A stretch of 64,000 nt of DNA. Source: CAZGUG01 sp964529035 (GTDB taxonomy: Bacteria > Bacillota > Clostridia > Ch29). The notes below the pieces were generated by a model. It was not told where the DNA came from, did no database searches, and saw nothing but the letters and a program-made list of their open reading frames with translations. Location: the NCBI GenBank assembly GCA_964529035.1, contig CAZGUG010000001.1:1-64000 (forward strand), read 5' to 3'. Shown here in pieces: positions 53,360 through 61,438 of the stretch. The position numbers were made by a program, and so were the translations under genes. How positions within the stretch are numbered: position 1 is the first letter of the stretch; each line of letters begins with the position of its first letter.

Positions 53360-55313
53360 TATTTTTCTTGAAGAATCAAACGAACACTTGGAAAGTTTGA
53401 ACAACTGCCTGCTGGAATTGGAGAGAAACCCCGCAGACAGGGAAGTGCTGGATGAAATATTCAGAATATCCCACACCATTAAAGGTATGGCAGGTACCAT
53501 GGGGTTTAACAGGACAGCGGAACTCACCCATGAAATGGAAAACCTTCTGGATGATATCAGAAAGCATAAAATCAGTGTGGATACGGGTTTGGTGGACCTA
53601 TTATTTGAATGCCTTGACGAGCTGCAAATCATAATAAACACAATTGCACTGGAGGGCGTTGAAGGCGATAAAGAAGTATCCTTACTGATAAATAGGTTAA
53701 GAAAGGTTCTTAACAAGGAGGAAATTAAGGTAGAAACCGAAGACAGCGGACAAAAAAATGATATGGAACTGAATATGCATGAAAGCGGAGTGGTCAGCAA
53801 GGCAAAACAGCAGGGGTTCAACTGTTTCATAATCGAAGTGAGGCTGGACAAAAGCTGCATGCTGAAATCCGCCAGGGCATTCGTGATATTCAATACTCTG
53901 GAGAAAAAGGGCGAAATAATCAAATCGTATCCAAGCGTGGAAGACATCGAAGACGAAAGATTTAATGACTTATTGAAACTGGTTCTGATAAGCAGGGATA
54001 GTATGGATGAAATCCGGAAGAGCCTGGATTTAGTTTCGGAAATTTCAGATATAAAAATTCACGAAACAAATATTCCGGACGAAATTGACAATATCAATGT
54101 AAATGAAGAGACTGCGGGTGTTTCATCCGGAGGGCCGGAGGACAGGAGCCTCGCCAAAAAAAGTATTACCGGAAAGACGGTCAGGGTTGATATTGAAAGA
54201 CTGGACAATCTTATGAATCTGGTCAGCGAATTAATAATTATTAAAACACGGCTTGAGGAAAACAAGGGTGACGAAGGCAGCGGCGGTGATACAGAAGCCC
54301 TTGAATATCTTGAAAGGATTACGACCAATCTGCATGATGCAGTAATGAAAGTAAGAATGGTTCCTATTGAAAGGGTATTCAACAGGTTTCCCCGAATGGT
54401 AAGGGACCTGTCCAAGGACCTGGGTAAAAGGATTAAGTTGTATATGTACGGGGAAGAAACCGAGGTTGACAGGACAGTAATTGATGAAATAGGAGACCCT
54501 TTAATACACCTGATACGTAATTCAATAGACCACGGAATTGAGCAGGTGGACGAAAGGAATAGGCTGGGGAAACCATCAGAGGGTAAAGTAACCCTCAGGG
54601 CGTTCCATGACGGGAATACGGTAGTAATAGAAGTGGAAGATGACGGTAAGGGAATAGATGTGAAGAAAGTTTCAAACAAGGCGGTTGAATTGGATTTATA
54701 CAGCAGACAGCAGATAGAGCAGTTAAGCCACGAAGAACTGACAAATCTGATATTTTACCCCGGTTTCAGCACATCCTTGTCAGTTTCCGATCTTTCGGGC
54801 AGAGGCGTAGGACTTGATGTTGTAAAAACCAAAATAGAATCCCTGGGTGGAATGGTAGAGGTGGAAAGCGAACCGGATATAGGGACAAAGTTTGTAATAA
54901 GGCTGCCGCTGACTTTGGCAATTATACAGGCGCTGCTGGTCAGCCTGGGTAGAGAGAGCTATGCAATTCCGCTGAGTTCCATAAAGGAAATTGTGACAAT
55001 GGAACATACCGAAACAAAAAAAGTACAGGATAGGGAGGTAGTAATGTTAAGGGGCGAACTGCTGCCCGTAGTAAGGCTGGATAAGGAACTGGAAGTGGAA
55101 GAAAGAAGTGATATGGGAAACCAGATGACGGTGGTAGTTGTTAAAAAAGGTGAAAAGCTGGCCGGAATGGTAGTGGACAGTCTGATTGGACAGCAGGAAA
55201 TTGTAATAAAGGCCCTGGGCAAATACCTGGTCGGAATAAAACATATTGCAGGGGCTACTATCCTGGGTGACGGCAGAGTCTCATTAATACTGGACACCAA
55301 TCAATTCTTCTAG
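53337..55313 (+). CDS. cheA: CheA, chemotaxis histidine kinase
   Basis: CheA phosphorylates CheY and CheB in response to receptors. The 658-residue protein has a P1 domain with phospho-His46 (ISHTIKGMAG), a P2-like region (about 160-240), the dimerisation domain (DIERLDNLMNLVSELIIIKT), the ATPase domain (HLIRNSIDHGIE, DDGKGID, GRGVGLDVVK) and a C-terminal CheW-like domain. GGAGGTG lies seven bases before the ATG, inside cheB. Confidence 0.97.
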   Translation: MDPNQFLDIFLEESNEHLESLNNCLLELERNPADREVLDEIFRISHTIKGMAGTMGFNRTAELTHEMENLLDDIRKHKISVDTGLVDLLFECLDELQIIINTIALEGVEGDKEVSLLINRLRKVLNKEEIKVETEDSGQKNDMELNMHESGVVSKAKQQGFNCFIIEVRLDKSCMLKSARAFVIFNTLEKKGEIIKSYPSVEDIEDERFNDLLKLVLISRDSMDEIRKSLDLVSEISDIKIHETNIPDEIDNINVNEETAGVSSGGPEDRSLAKKSITGKTVRVDIERLDNLMNLVSELIIIKTRLEENKGDEGSGGDTEALEYLERITTNLHDAVMKVRMVPIERVFNRFPRMVRDLSKDLGKRIKLYMYGEETEVDRTVIDEIGDPLIHLIRNSIDHGIEQVDERNRLGKPSEGKVTLRAFHDGNTVVIEVEDDGKGIDVKKVSNKAVELDLYSRQQIEQLSHEELTNLIFYPGFSTSLSVSDLSGRGVGLDVVKTKIESLGGMVEVESEPDIGTKFVIRLPLTLAIIQALLVSLGRESYAIPLSSIKEIVTMEHTETKKVQDREVVMLRGELLPVVRLDKELEVEERSDMGNQMTVVVVKKGEKLAGMVVDSLIGQQEIVIKALGKYLVGIKHIAGATILGDGRVSLILDTNQFF

Positions 55314-55331
55314 CGATAAGGAGTGATTTTG

Positions 55332-55757
55332 ATGGCCGAGAAACAGTATGTGGTTTTTAATCTGGACGGGCAGGAGTTTGCTGTTGACATAAACAGGGTA
55401 AAAACAATAGAGAAGGTTACTCCGATCACGAGGGTTCCGGGTTCCTTGGACTTTATAATGGGAGTAATAAACCTAAGGGGCGAGGTAATACCCGTTATAG
55501 ATATGAGAAGAAGGATGGGGATGAAGCCCGGAAAGTTCAACGACGAGAGTAGGATTATCATAGTAGTGGTAAATGACATGGAAGTGGGAATGACCGCCGA
55601 TTCCGCCAATGAAGTGATAAATATTGAAGACGACCAGGTAGAAAACAATATGGAATTTTCGCGTAATATTGATGACAGCTTTGTTGAAGGGGTAGGAAAA
55701 GCAGAAAAGAGGATAGTTGTTATTCTAAATCTGGAAAGGATACTCAAAATTGATTAG
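55332..55757 (+). CDS. cheW: CheW, chemotaxis coupling protein
   Basis: CheW links CheA to chemoreceptors. The 141-residue protein is a single CheW domain (VVFNLDGQEFAVDINRVKTI, GVINLRGEVIPVIDMRRRMG, ILNLERIL). I choose ATG at 55332, six bases after AAGGAGTG; an in-frame GTG at 55323 lies inside that site. Confidence 0.96.
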   Translation: MAEKQYVVFNLDGQEFAVDINRVKTIEKVTPITRVPGSLDFIMGVINLRGEVIPVIDMRRRMGMKPGKFNDESRIIIVVVNDMEVGMTADSANEVINIEDDQVENNMEFSRNIDDSFVEGVGKAEKRIVVILNLERILKID

Positions 55758-55777
55758 CGGATCGGAGGTGTCTGAAT

Positions 55778-56392
55778 GTGACAGTAAACTATGAAAACCT
55801 TAATTCCATGCAGATAGATGTGTTTAAAGAGCTTGGCAATATTGGCGCAGGCAATGCGGTAACCGCCCTGTCAAAGATGTTGAACAAAAAGGTCAATATG
55901 GAAGTACCAAAGGTCAGGATATTGGAATTCAAAGAGGTGCCGGAACTGCTGAACGGTGCCGAAATGCCGGTTGCGGGAATATATTTCCGGGTACAGGGGG
56001 ATATTTCGGGAAACATTATGTTCATTATTCCCGAGGATTCATCAAAAACACTGATTAATATGCTTATGGGAACCTGCCGGGACCGGGCTGAATTCGATGA
56101 AATGGACAGATCCGCCCTTGAGGAAATTGGAAACATTCTGGCCGGGTCCTACATATCATCCTTATCTGCATTGGCGGATATGAAAATTACAATATCGGTA
56201 CCGGCCCTGGCCATCGATATGGTGGGCGCAGTATTAAGCGTTCCAATAATTCAATTCGGTCAAATGGGTGACAGTGTAATGCTTATTGAAACCCGTTTTT
56301 TCGAAGGTGATACGCAGGTAAAGGGATATTTTTTGCTTATCCCGGATATGGGTTCATTTACCAAATTATTGGAAAAGTTAGGAGTAGCGTAA
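55778..56392 (+). CDS. cheC: CheC, CheY-P phosphatase
   Basis: The 204-residue protein has two CheC active-site helices, each with the Glu-Asn pair and downstream Pro: ELGNIGAGNAVTALSKML and LEEIGNILAGSYISSLSAL. CheC is stimulated by CheD and tunes adaptation. The start is GTG at 55778 behind GGAGGTGTCTGA; the ATG at 55775 is out of frame. It is followed by cheD after 2 bases. Confidence 0.95.
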   Translation: MTVNYENLNSMQIDVFKELGNIGAGNAVTALSKMLNKKVNMEVPKVRILEFKEVPELLNGAEMPVAGIYFRVQGDISGNIMFIIPEDSSKTLINMLMGTCRDRAEFDEMDRSALEEIGNILAGSYISSLSALADMKITISVPALAIDMVGAVLSVPIIQFGQMGDSVMLIETRFFEGDTQVKGYFLLIPDMGSFTKLLEKLGVA

Positions 56393-56394
56393 TT

Positions 56395-56883
56395 ATGAAA
56401 GAAAAGATAACAAAAATAGGGATGGCTGAAGTAAGTGCGGCAAAACATCCTGCTGTACTCATAACCCTCGGCCTTGGCTCCTGTGTGGGGATTTGTCTGT
56501 ACGACAAAGCAAAAAAAGTGGTTGGAATGGCACATATTATGCTGCCTTCAAGCAGGGAGATTAAAAACAACAATAATAAAGCCAAATTTGCAGATACTGC
56601 AGTGGAACTGCTTTTAGAAGACATGCTCGGTTTAGGGGCACAAAGACACCGGATAACAGCAAAAATTGCCGGAGGAGCGCAGATGTTTTCCTTCAGTTCT
56701 GCAAACGAGCTTATGAAAATAGGAGAGCGGAATGTACAGGCTGTTAAATCGGAACTTGTAAGGCTGTCAATACCTGTCATAGCCGAGGATGTTGGGGGAA
56801 ACTATGGGAGGACAATCGAGTTTTATTCAGAAAACGGTGACCTCGGTATAAAGACAATAGGGCATGGAATACATGTAATTTAG
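56395..56883 (+). CDS. cheD: CheD, chemoreceptor glutamine deamidase
   Basis: CheD deamidates receptor glutamines and binds CheC. The 162-residue protein has the catalytic Cys in LGSCVGICLYD and His in VGMAHIMLPSS, plus AKIAGGAQMF and DVGGNYGRTI. Bacillus uses this CheC-CheD pair as one of its adaptation systems; the order here is the same. Confidence 0.95.
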   Translation: MKEKITKIGMAEVSAAKHPAVLITLGLGSCVGICLYDKAKKVVGMAHIMLPSSREIKNNNNKAKFADTAVELLLEDMLGLGAQRHRITAKIAGGAQMFSFSSANELMKIGERNVQAVKSELVRLSIPVIAEDVGGNYGRTIEFYSENGDLGIKTIGHGIHVI

Positions 56884-56893
56884 GTGATGAGTG

Positions 56894-57190
56894 ATGAAAA
56901 AACATAAAGAAATACCAATATACTTTTCTTTGGCTGCAGCAGTAATCACAATAATTATGTCCATAATAAACAGGATAACAATAATTAGGACCGTGTTAAG
57001 AATTATACCGGCTGCTTCGATATTTTATATACTGGGTTTATTATTCTCAAAAACGGTACTTAAAGACATAAGCAGTAAACCTGAAAAGTACGAAAGCATT
57101 GATATAGCTGCTGATGAAGATGAAGAGTTCCAAGAGCTTGAACTGCCGGTCGTTGATGAGGCCGAGAGGAAAGTAGTCGGTAGGGGGTAG
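56894..57190 (+). CDS. Small two-helix membrane protein of unknown function in the che operon
   Basis: The 98-residue protein has two likely membrane helices (about 8-25 and 36-54) joined by a short basic turn, and a strongly acidic cytoplasmic tail (AADEDEEFQELELP). ATG at 56894 follows AGGTGATG. I do not recognise a family. It lies between cheD and fliA, 5 bases before fliA, where Bacillus has no gene, so a motility-related role is likely but unproven. Confidence 0.75.
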   Translation: MKKHKEIPIYFSLAAAVITIIMSIINRITIIRTVLRIIPAASIFYILGLLFSKTVLKDISSKPEKYESIDIAADEDEEFQELELPVVDEAERKVVGRG

Positions 57191-57195
57191 ACCTG

Positions 57196-57966
57196 ATGGA
57201 TATAAACAAGGTGTGGCAGGAATATAAAAAAAGCAAGGACCGGGAAGCAAAAAACATATTGATAAGTAATTATATTCCACTGGTAAAGATAACCGCAGGC
57301 CGTCTTAAGAGCACCATAACTTCAGGCAGCGTAGAATTGGATGACCTGGTAAGTTACGGTGTTATTGGACTGCTTGATGCGATAGATAAATTTGATATAG
57401 AAAAAAACGTAAAATTTGAAACCTACGCACAAATGAGAATACGTGGTTCAATGATAGATCAGCTGAGAAAGAACGACTGGGCTCCAAGGTCAATGAGACA
57501 GAAAGCAAGAAAAATTGAAAATGCTTATCGTGAACTGGAAAACAGGCTTGGCAGATATCCCACCGATGAAGAGGTGGCGGATTTTATCGGCATGGGAATG
57601 GATGAATTCTCTGAACTGCTGGGGCAGATAAGCACATTGTCAATGGTTTCTCTGGAAGAAATGCTGGAAAACAGGATGGAAGCCCGTGCCGGCCTTACAA
57701 GCAGGGAAGGGGAAGATTATAAGGAAAGCGAACCCGAAAGACTGGTCGGAGATAAGGAGATAAAAAGGCTGTTAAAGCAGGCAATAGATGAACTGCCGGA
57801 AAGGGAAAAGCTAATTATTTCATTATACTATTTTGATGAACTTACATATAAGGAAATTGGCAGTGTGCTGTCCATCTCTGAATCCAGGGTATCACAACTG
57901 CACTCCAAGGCAGTCATACGAATGCGGAACAAGCTATCAGAGTATAAAAGGGATTTAATAATATAG
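57196..57966 (+). CDS. fliA: Sigma factor for late flagellar genes (sigma-28 / SigD)
   Basis: The 256-residue protein has region 2 (DLVSYGVIGLLDAIDKFD, FETYAQMRIRGSMIDQLR), region 3 (LGRYPTDEEVADFIGM) and region 4 (ELTYKEIGSVLSISESRVSQ). WAPRSMRQKAR is typical of the FliA/WhiG group. It would direct transcription of filament and chemoreceptor genes. It sits near the 3' end of the operon, about 28.5 kb from the operon head, as sigD does in Bacillus. The site GTAGGGGGTAGACCTG precedes the ATG. Confidence 0.96.
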   Translation: MDINKVWQEYKKSKDREAKNILISNYIPLVKITAGRLKSTITSGSVELDDLVSYGVIGLLDAIDKFDIEKNVKFETYAQMRIRGSMIDQLRKNDWAPRSMRQKARKIENAYRELENRLGRYPTDEEVADFIGMGMDEFSELLGQISTLSMVSLEEMLENRMEARAGLTSREGEDYKESEPERLVGDKEIKRLLKQAIDELPEREKLIISLYYFDELTYKEIGSVLSISESRVSQLHSKAVIRMRNKLSEYKRDLII

Positions 57967-57979
57967 GGGGGTGAAGTCT

Positions 57980-59746
57980 TTGCTGTTTGAGGGTAAAACT
58001 ATTGAAGAAGCTGTGAAAAAAGGCCTGGAGCATTATAATATTTCAGAAGAAACGGCTAGGATCACCGTGGTCAGGAAAGGTAGAGTAATAAGGGGGATTT
58101 GCATTGAAAAATTTGCTGTTGAAATTGAACCGAAAGAGGCTCCGGTATTTTCTGTGGATGGAAGCTATAAAATTTTATACAGGGAAGACGGTGTCTATAT
58201 TGAAACAAGTCCGCCTGTCGGAAATGGCAGAAAAATCAGTTTAAAGGACGTCTGGGAAAGGCTTGAGTACAAAAAGATTGAAGAAATAGACGAAAAGGCG
58301 GTGGAAGATGCGGTTAATTCAACCGAGGATAATCTTCTAAGAATTGCTCCGCCCCAGAAGGAGACCAAATACGACGCTTCTTTAAAAGTGGAGATTGGCA
58401 GGGATGGGAGCCAGGCATACGCAACCATGGTGCCACCGGATGGCGGAGAACCCCTGACTGTGGAAAAAGGATTGGAGATGCTGAAGGAAAACGGAGTAAC
58501 AGCGGGTATAGACCATGCTTGTATAAAGGAAATGGTTACAGAAAATATTTATGGTATACCAAAACAGGTAGCTGTGGCCGTGCAGCCAATTGATGGAGAA
58601 AACGGTTACGTGGAATACAAGGTGGATATTGGCAGCAAATCAAGTCCAAGCATTAAAGAAGACGGAACTGTGGACTTTCACGAACTGGGAATTATTCAAA
58701 ACATAAAAAAGGGACAGATACTGGCAAAGCTTTATCCCCCAACCGAGGGAAAGGATGGACAGGATGTCAGGGGGAATACTATTAAGGCTAAGGATGGAAT
58801 TCCGGCAAGGCTTCCAAAGGGAAAGAACACGGAAATTGCGGAGGACAGGGAAAGCCTGGTGGCATTGATAGACGGCCAGTTGAGCGTTACAAACGGAAAC
58901 ATTAATATTCTGCCGATATATGAAGTAAGGGGTAACGTTGACAATTCCACAGGCAACATTAAATTCATAGGCAAGGTCATAATTAGGGGTAATGTTTTGA
59001 CCGGTTTTGAAATAGAGGCCGAGGGAGATATAGAAGTGGACGGTGTGGTGGAGGGAGCAAAACTAAAATCCGGCAGGAATATAATCCTGAAAAGAGGAGC
59101 CCAGGGCAGCGGCAGGGGGCTGCTTATGTGTGAAGGCAACCTGGCATCGAAATTTATTGAAAACTGCACCGTGGAAGCGGGGGGAGACGTATTGGCGGAG
59201 GCAATAATGCACAGCAACGTAAGCAGCAAATCCAAGATAACGGTAAAGGGCAGAAAGGGGCTTTTGGTCGGTGGGACAATAACCGCAAGAAATGAGATAA
59301 AGGCCGTAACAATCGGTTCCCCGATGGCAACCATAACCCATCTTGAAGTGGGCGTGGACCCGCAGCTTAGACGAAATATAGAAACAGAAAGTAATAATCT
59401 TCAGAAGGAAAGCAAAACCCTTGAGCAGGTAAACCTGAATATTGGATTGGTTGCCAAGATGGCTAAAAAAGGATACGTAACACAGGAGAAGAAAATACTA
59501 CTGCAAAAAAGCGCCGCATTGAAAGAGCAGCTGGAAAAAACCATAAGCCAGAGGAAAAAACGACTTGCTGAGCTGAACAGTCAGCTAAACTTTATTTCAA
59601 AGGGGCGTGTGAAAGCGGAAAAAGCAATACATCCGGGTACCATAATAAATATCGGTTCATCCAGCATGCATGTTAAAGATACCATTGAGCATGCAACTCT
59701 TTACAGGGAAGGCGGGGAAATAAGGGTTGGTTCCTTTGAGGAATAA
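57980..59746 (+). CDS. FapA-type DUF342 protein with Jag-N domain
   Basis: The 588-residue protein begins with a Jag-N-like domain (EGKTIEEAVKKGLEHYNISE). A long polymer-forming beta-helix DUF342 region follows (about 160-460; repeats such as GNVLTGFEIEAEGDIEVDGV). It ends with a coiled coil (about 470-530) and a short beta tail. In Vibrio the DUF342 protein FapA is linked to polar flagellation; the role in Bacillota is unclear. I choose TTG at 57980, six bases after AGGGGGGTG. It follows fliA directly. Confidence 0.82.
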   Translation: MLFEGKTIEEAVKKGLEHYNISEETARITVVRKGRVIRGICIEKFAVEIEPKEAPVFSVDGSYKILYREDGVYIETSPPVGNGRKISLKDVWERLEYKKIEEIDEKAVEDAVNSTEDNLLRIAPPQKETKYDASLKVEIGRDGSQAYATMVPPDGGEPLTVEKGLEMLKENGVTAGIDHACIKEMVTENIYGIPKQVAVAVQPIDGENGYVEYKVDIGSKSSPSIKEDGTVDFHELGIIQNIKKGQILAKLYPPTEGKDGQDVRGNTIKAKDGIPARLPKGKNTEIAEDRESLVALIDGQLSVTNGNINILPIYEVRGNVDNSTGNIKFIGKVIIRGNVLTGFEIEAEGDIEVDGVVEGAKLKSGRNIILKRGAQGSGRGLLMCEGNLASKFIENCTVEAGGDVLAEAIMHSNVSSKSKITVKGRKGLLVGGTITARNEIKAVTIGSPMATITHLEVGVDPQLRRNIETESNNLQKESKTLEQVNLNIGLVAKMAKKGYVTQEKKILLQKSAALKEQLEKTISQRKKRLAELNSQLNFISKGRVKAEKAIHPGTIINIGSSSMHVKDTIEHATLYREGGEIRVGSFEE

Positions 59747-59760
59747 CGGGAGGTGGTCAT

Positions 59761-60063
59761 ATGACTATAAGATCGGTAGACCTCCAGGTGGTGGTGCAGA
59801 AAGCTTCCGAAGTAATGAGAAACAGACAGAATGAGAATTCAAAGACACGAATCCAGCTTCAGCAGCAGGCCCAACAGCTGCACCAAAAGGAACATATTGA
59901 CAGCCGCCAGGTAAAAATGATGCAAAAGCCGGGCAGAACCGCAATAAATGAAAAGGAAAACCAGAGCAAAAACAATGAGCAGCGCCAAAAAAAAGGCAAA
60001 ACAAAAAAGGGCCAGAAACAAAGAAAAAAAGACGGCACTTCCACTATAGATATAAAGATATAG
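59761..60063 (+). CDS. Small Gln/Lys-rich protein of unknown function
   Basis: The 100-residue protein has a hydrophobic start (IRSVDLQVVVQKASEVMR), then a Gln/Lys/Asn-rich, very basic and probably disordered remainder (KKGKTKKGQKQRKKDG). Small genes of this kind are common between the DUF342 gene and swrB in clostridial operons, but I know no function. GGGAGGTGGTCAT lies directly before the ATG. Codon use is like its neighbours. A nucleic-acid or peptidoglycan contact is possible from charge alone. Confidence 0.72.
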   Translation: MTIRSVDLQVVVQKASEVMRNRQNENSKTRIQLQQQAQQLHQKEHIDSRQVKMMQKPGRTAINEKENQSKNNEQRQKKGKTKKGQKQRKKDGTSTIDIKI

Positions 60064-60075
60064 AGGTGTTACACC

Positions 60076-60507
60076 ATGAATTATTTACTGCTGATTTTTG
60101 GGATAGTACTGGTAATAATAGCACTGGTACTGTTTATCATGGACAGGAAAAAAACAAGCTCCGAGATACAGGATTTGGAAAGGGCCAACGCCCAGACCGA
60201 ATACCTTATTGAGGAGTTGAATGAGCTTTCGTCCATAATAGTAGATGAAATGGAAAAAAAGTATATCAAAATGTTGGATATATACCAGGAACTGCTTGCT
60301 GTATCTGCAGTTGAACAAAAGGAAAAGGAAGAACCAAGGCAGGAAAAACAAACAGGAAAGAAAACAAAGGTGCAGAGCATGCGTAATAAAATTTTAGAAC
60401 TGCACAAATTGGGCAGCTCTCCTGTCGAAATAGCCAGTCAGACCGGCATAGGAATAGGAGAGGTGGAATTGATAATTAAATTTGCACAAGGGACTGTGGA
60501 AAGCTGA
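60076..60507 (+). CDS. SwrB-like membrane protein, end of flagellar operon
   Basis: The 143-residue protein has one N-terminal membrane helix (about 3-23), a coiled coil (about 30-75), a charged linker and a C-terminal helix-turn-helix-like motif (ILELHKLGSSPVEIASQTGI then VELIIKFAQG). SwrB of Bacillus has the same plan and place, and activates flagellar assembly at an early stage. Direct sequence similarity is strongest in the last 35 residues. No clear terminator follows. Confidence 0.75.
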   Translation: MNYLLLIFGIVLVIIALVLFIMDRKKTSSEIQDLERANAQTEYLIEELNELSSIIVDEMEKKYIKMLDIYQELLAVSAVEQKEKEEPRQEKQTGKKTKVQSMRNKILELHKLGSSPVEIASQTGIGIGEVELIIKFAQGTVES

Positions 60508-60528
60508 AAAAGCATGGGCAAAATATTA

Positions 60529-60557
60529 TTGCTAATAAATAGGAACTGTGGTATACT
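60529..60557 (+). promoter_or_regulatory. Sigma-A promoter for rpsB-tsf
   Basis: TTGCTA (60529-60534), a 17-base spacer, TATACT (60552-60557). Initiation near 60564 leaves a leader of about 100 bases before rpsB. Confidence 0.7.
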
Positions 60558-60581
60558 ACTCAAGGCACAAAAAAGTACACA

Positions 60582-60623
60582 CACCCTGTGAAAAAAGGAC
60601 GGGTGCCGATGGGTTGTCCTTTT
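60582..60623 (+). ncRNA. Pseudoknot-capable 5' leader of rpsB
   Basis: CACCC (60582-60586) pairs with GGGTG (60601-60605), and AAAAGGAC (60593-60600) pairs with GTCCTTTT (60616-60623). The helices cross, and the second helix's 5' arm abuts the first helix's 3' arm, which is the layout of a compact H-type pseudoknot. S2 represses its own synthesis in other bacteria. A role here is inferred from place and structure only. Confidence 0.5.
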
Positions 60624-60666
60624 GAATGAAGAGGGTGGAGGAAAAAACCATAGGAGGCGTTTTTTA

Positions 60667-61377
60667 ATGTCTGTAGTAAGTATGAAACAACTGCTTGAAG
60701 CAGGAGTCCATTTCGGGCATCAAACCAGGAGATGGAACCCCAAAATGGCAAAGTACATTTTCACTGAAAGAAACGGGATTTATATCATTGACCTACAGAA
60801 AACAGTGGAAAAAATCGAAAGTTCGTATCAGTTTATAAAGGATGTAGTGGCCGAGAACAAGGAAATATTGTTTGTGGGCACAAAAAAGCAGGCCCAGGAA
60901 TCCATCGAGGAAGAAAGCAAACGGTGTGAAATGCCATATATAAACCAGAGGTGGCTGGGAGGAACGCTGACAAATTTCAAAACCATCAGAAAAAGGATAG
61001 ACAGACTGCATCAGCTGGAAAAAATGGAAGAGGACGGCACATTCAGTCTCCTGCCAAAAAAGGAAGTAATCAAGCTCAGACATGAGCAGGAAAAGCTTAA
61101 CAAATTCCTTGGCGGGATAAAGACAATGAAACAACTGCCCGGGGCCCTGTTTATAGTGGACCCGCGCAAAGAAAAAATTGCAGTGGCTGAAGCAAGAAAA
61201 TTAGGAATACCTATTATAGGTATTGTTGATACTAATTGTGACCCCGACGAGATTGACCATGTAATTCCGGGTAATGACGATGCAATAAGAGCGGTAAAAC
61301 TAATAACTTCAATAATGGCAAATGCGGTACTTGAAGCAAAGCAGGGCGAACAAACTATCGAGGAAGAGCAGCAGTAA
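60667..61377 (+). CDS. rpsB: Ribosomal protein S2
   Basis: The 236-residue protein has the standard start SMKQLLEAGVHFGHQTRRWN and the core FVGTKKQAQESIEEE and PGALFIVDPRKEKIAVAEAR. The start is ATG at 60667, with TAGGAGGCG upstream; an in-frame ATG at 60622 lies in the leader. The stop codon is part of a terminator stem. S2 is among the last proteins to join the 30S subunit. Confidence 0.98.
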   Translation: MSVVSMKQLLEAGVHFGHQTRRWNPKMAKYIFTERNGIYIIDLQKTVEKIESSYQFIKDVVAENKEILFVGTKKQAQESIEEESKRCEMPYINQRWLGGTLTNFKTIRKRIDRLHQLEKMEEDGTFSLLPKKEVIKLRHEQEKLNKFLGGIKTMKQLPGALFIVDPRKEKIAVAEARKLGIPIIGIVDTNCDPDEIDHVIPGNDDAIRAVKLITSIMANAVLEAKQGEQTIEEEQQ

Positions 61378-61410
61378 AAGGTGAGGGTTTGCCCTTGCCT
61401 TTTGTTTTTT
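61376..61410 (+). terminator. Terminator/attenuator between rpsB and tsf
   Basis: A 12-pair stem (61376-61387 with 61392-61403, including two wobble pairs) with loop TTTG, then a T-tract at 61405-61410. It starts within the rpsB stop codon. Partial termination here would make more S2 than EF-Ts. Confidence 0.85.
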
Positions 61411-61438
61411 AATCAAAAAAGATATGGAGGTAGTTATT

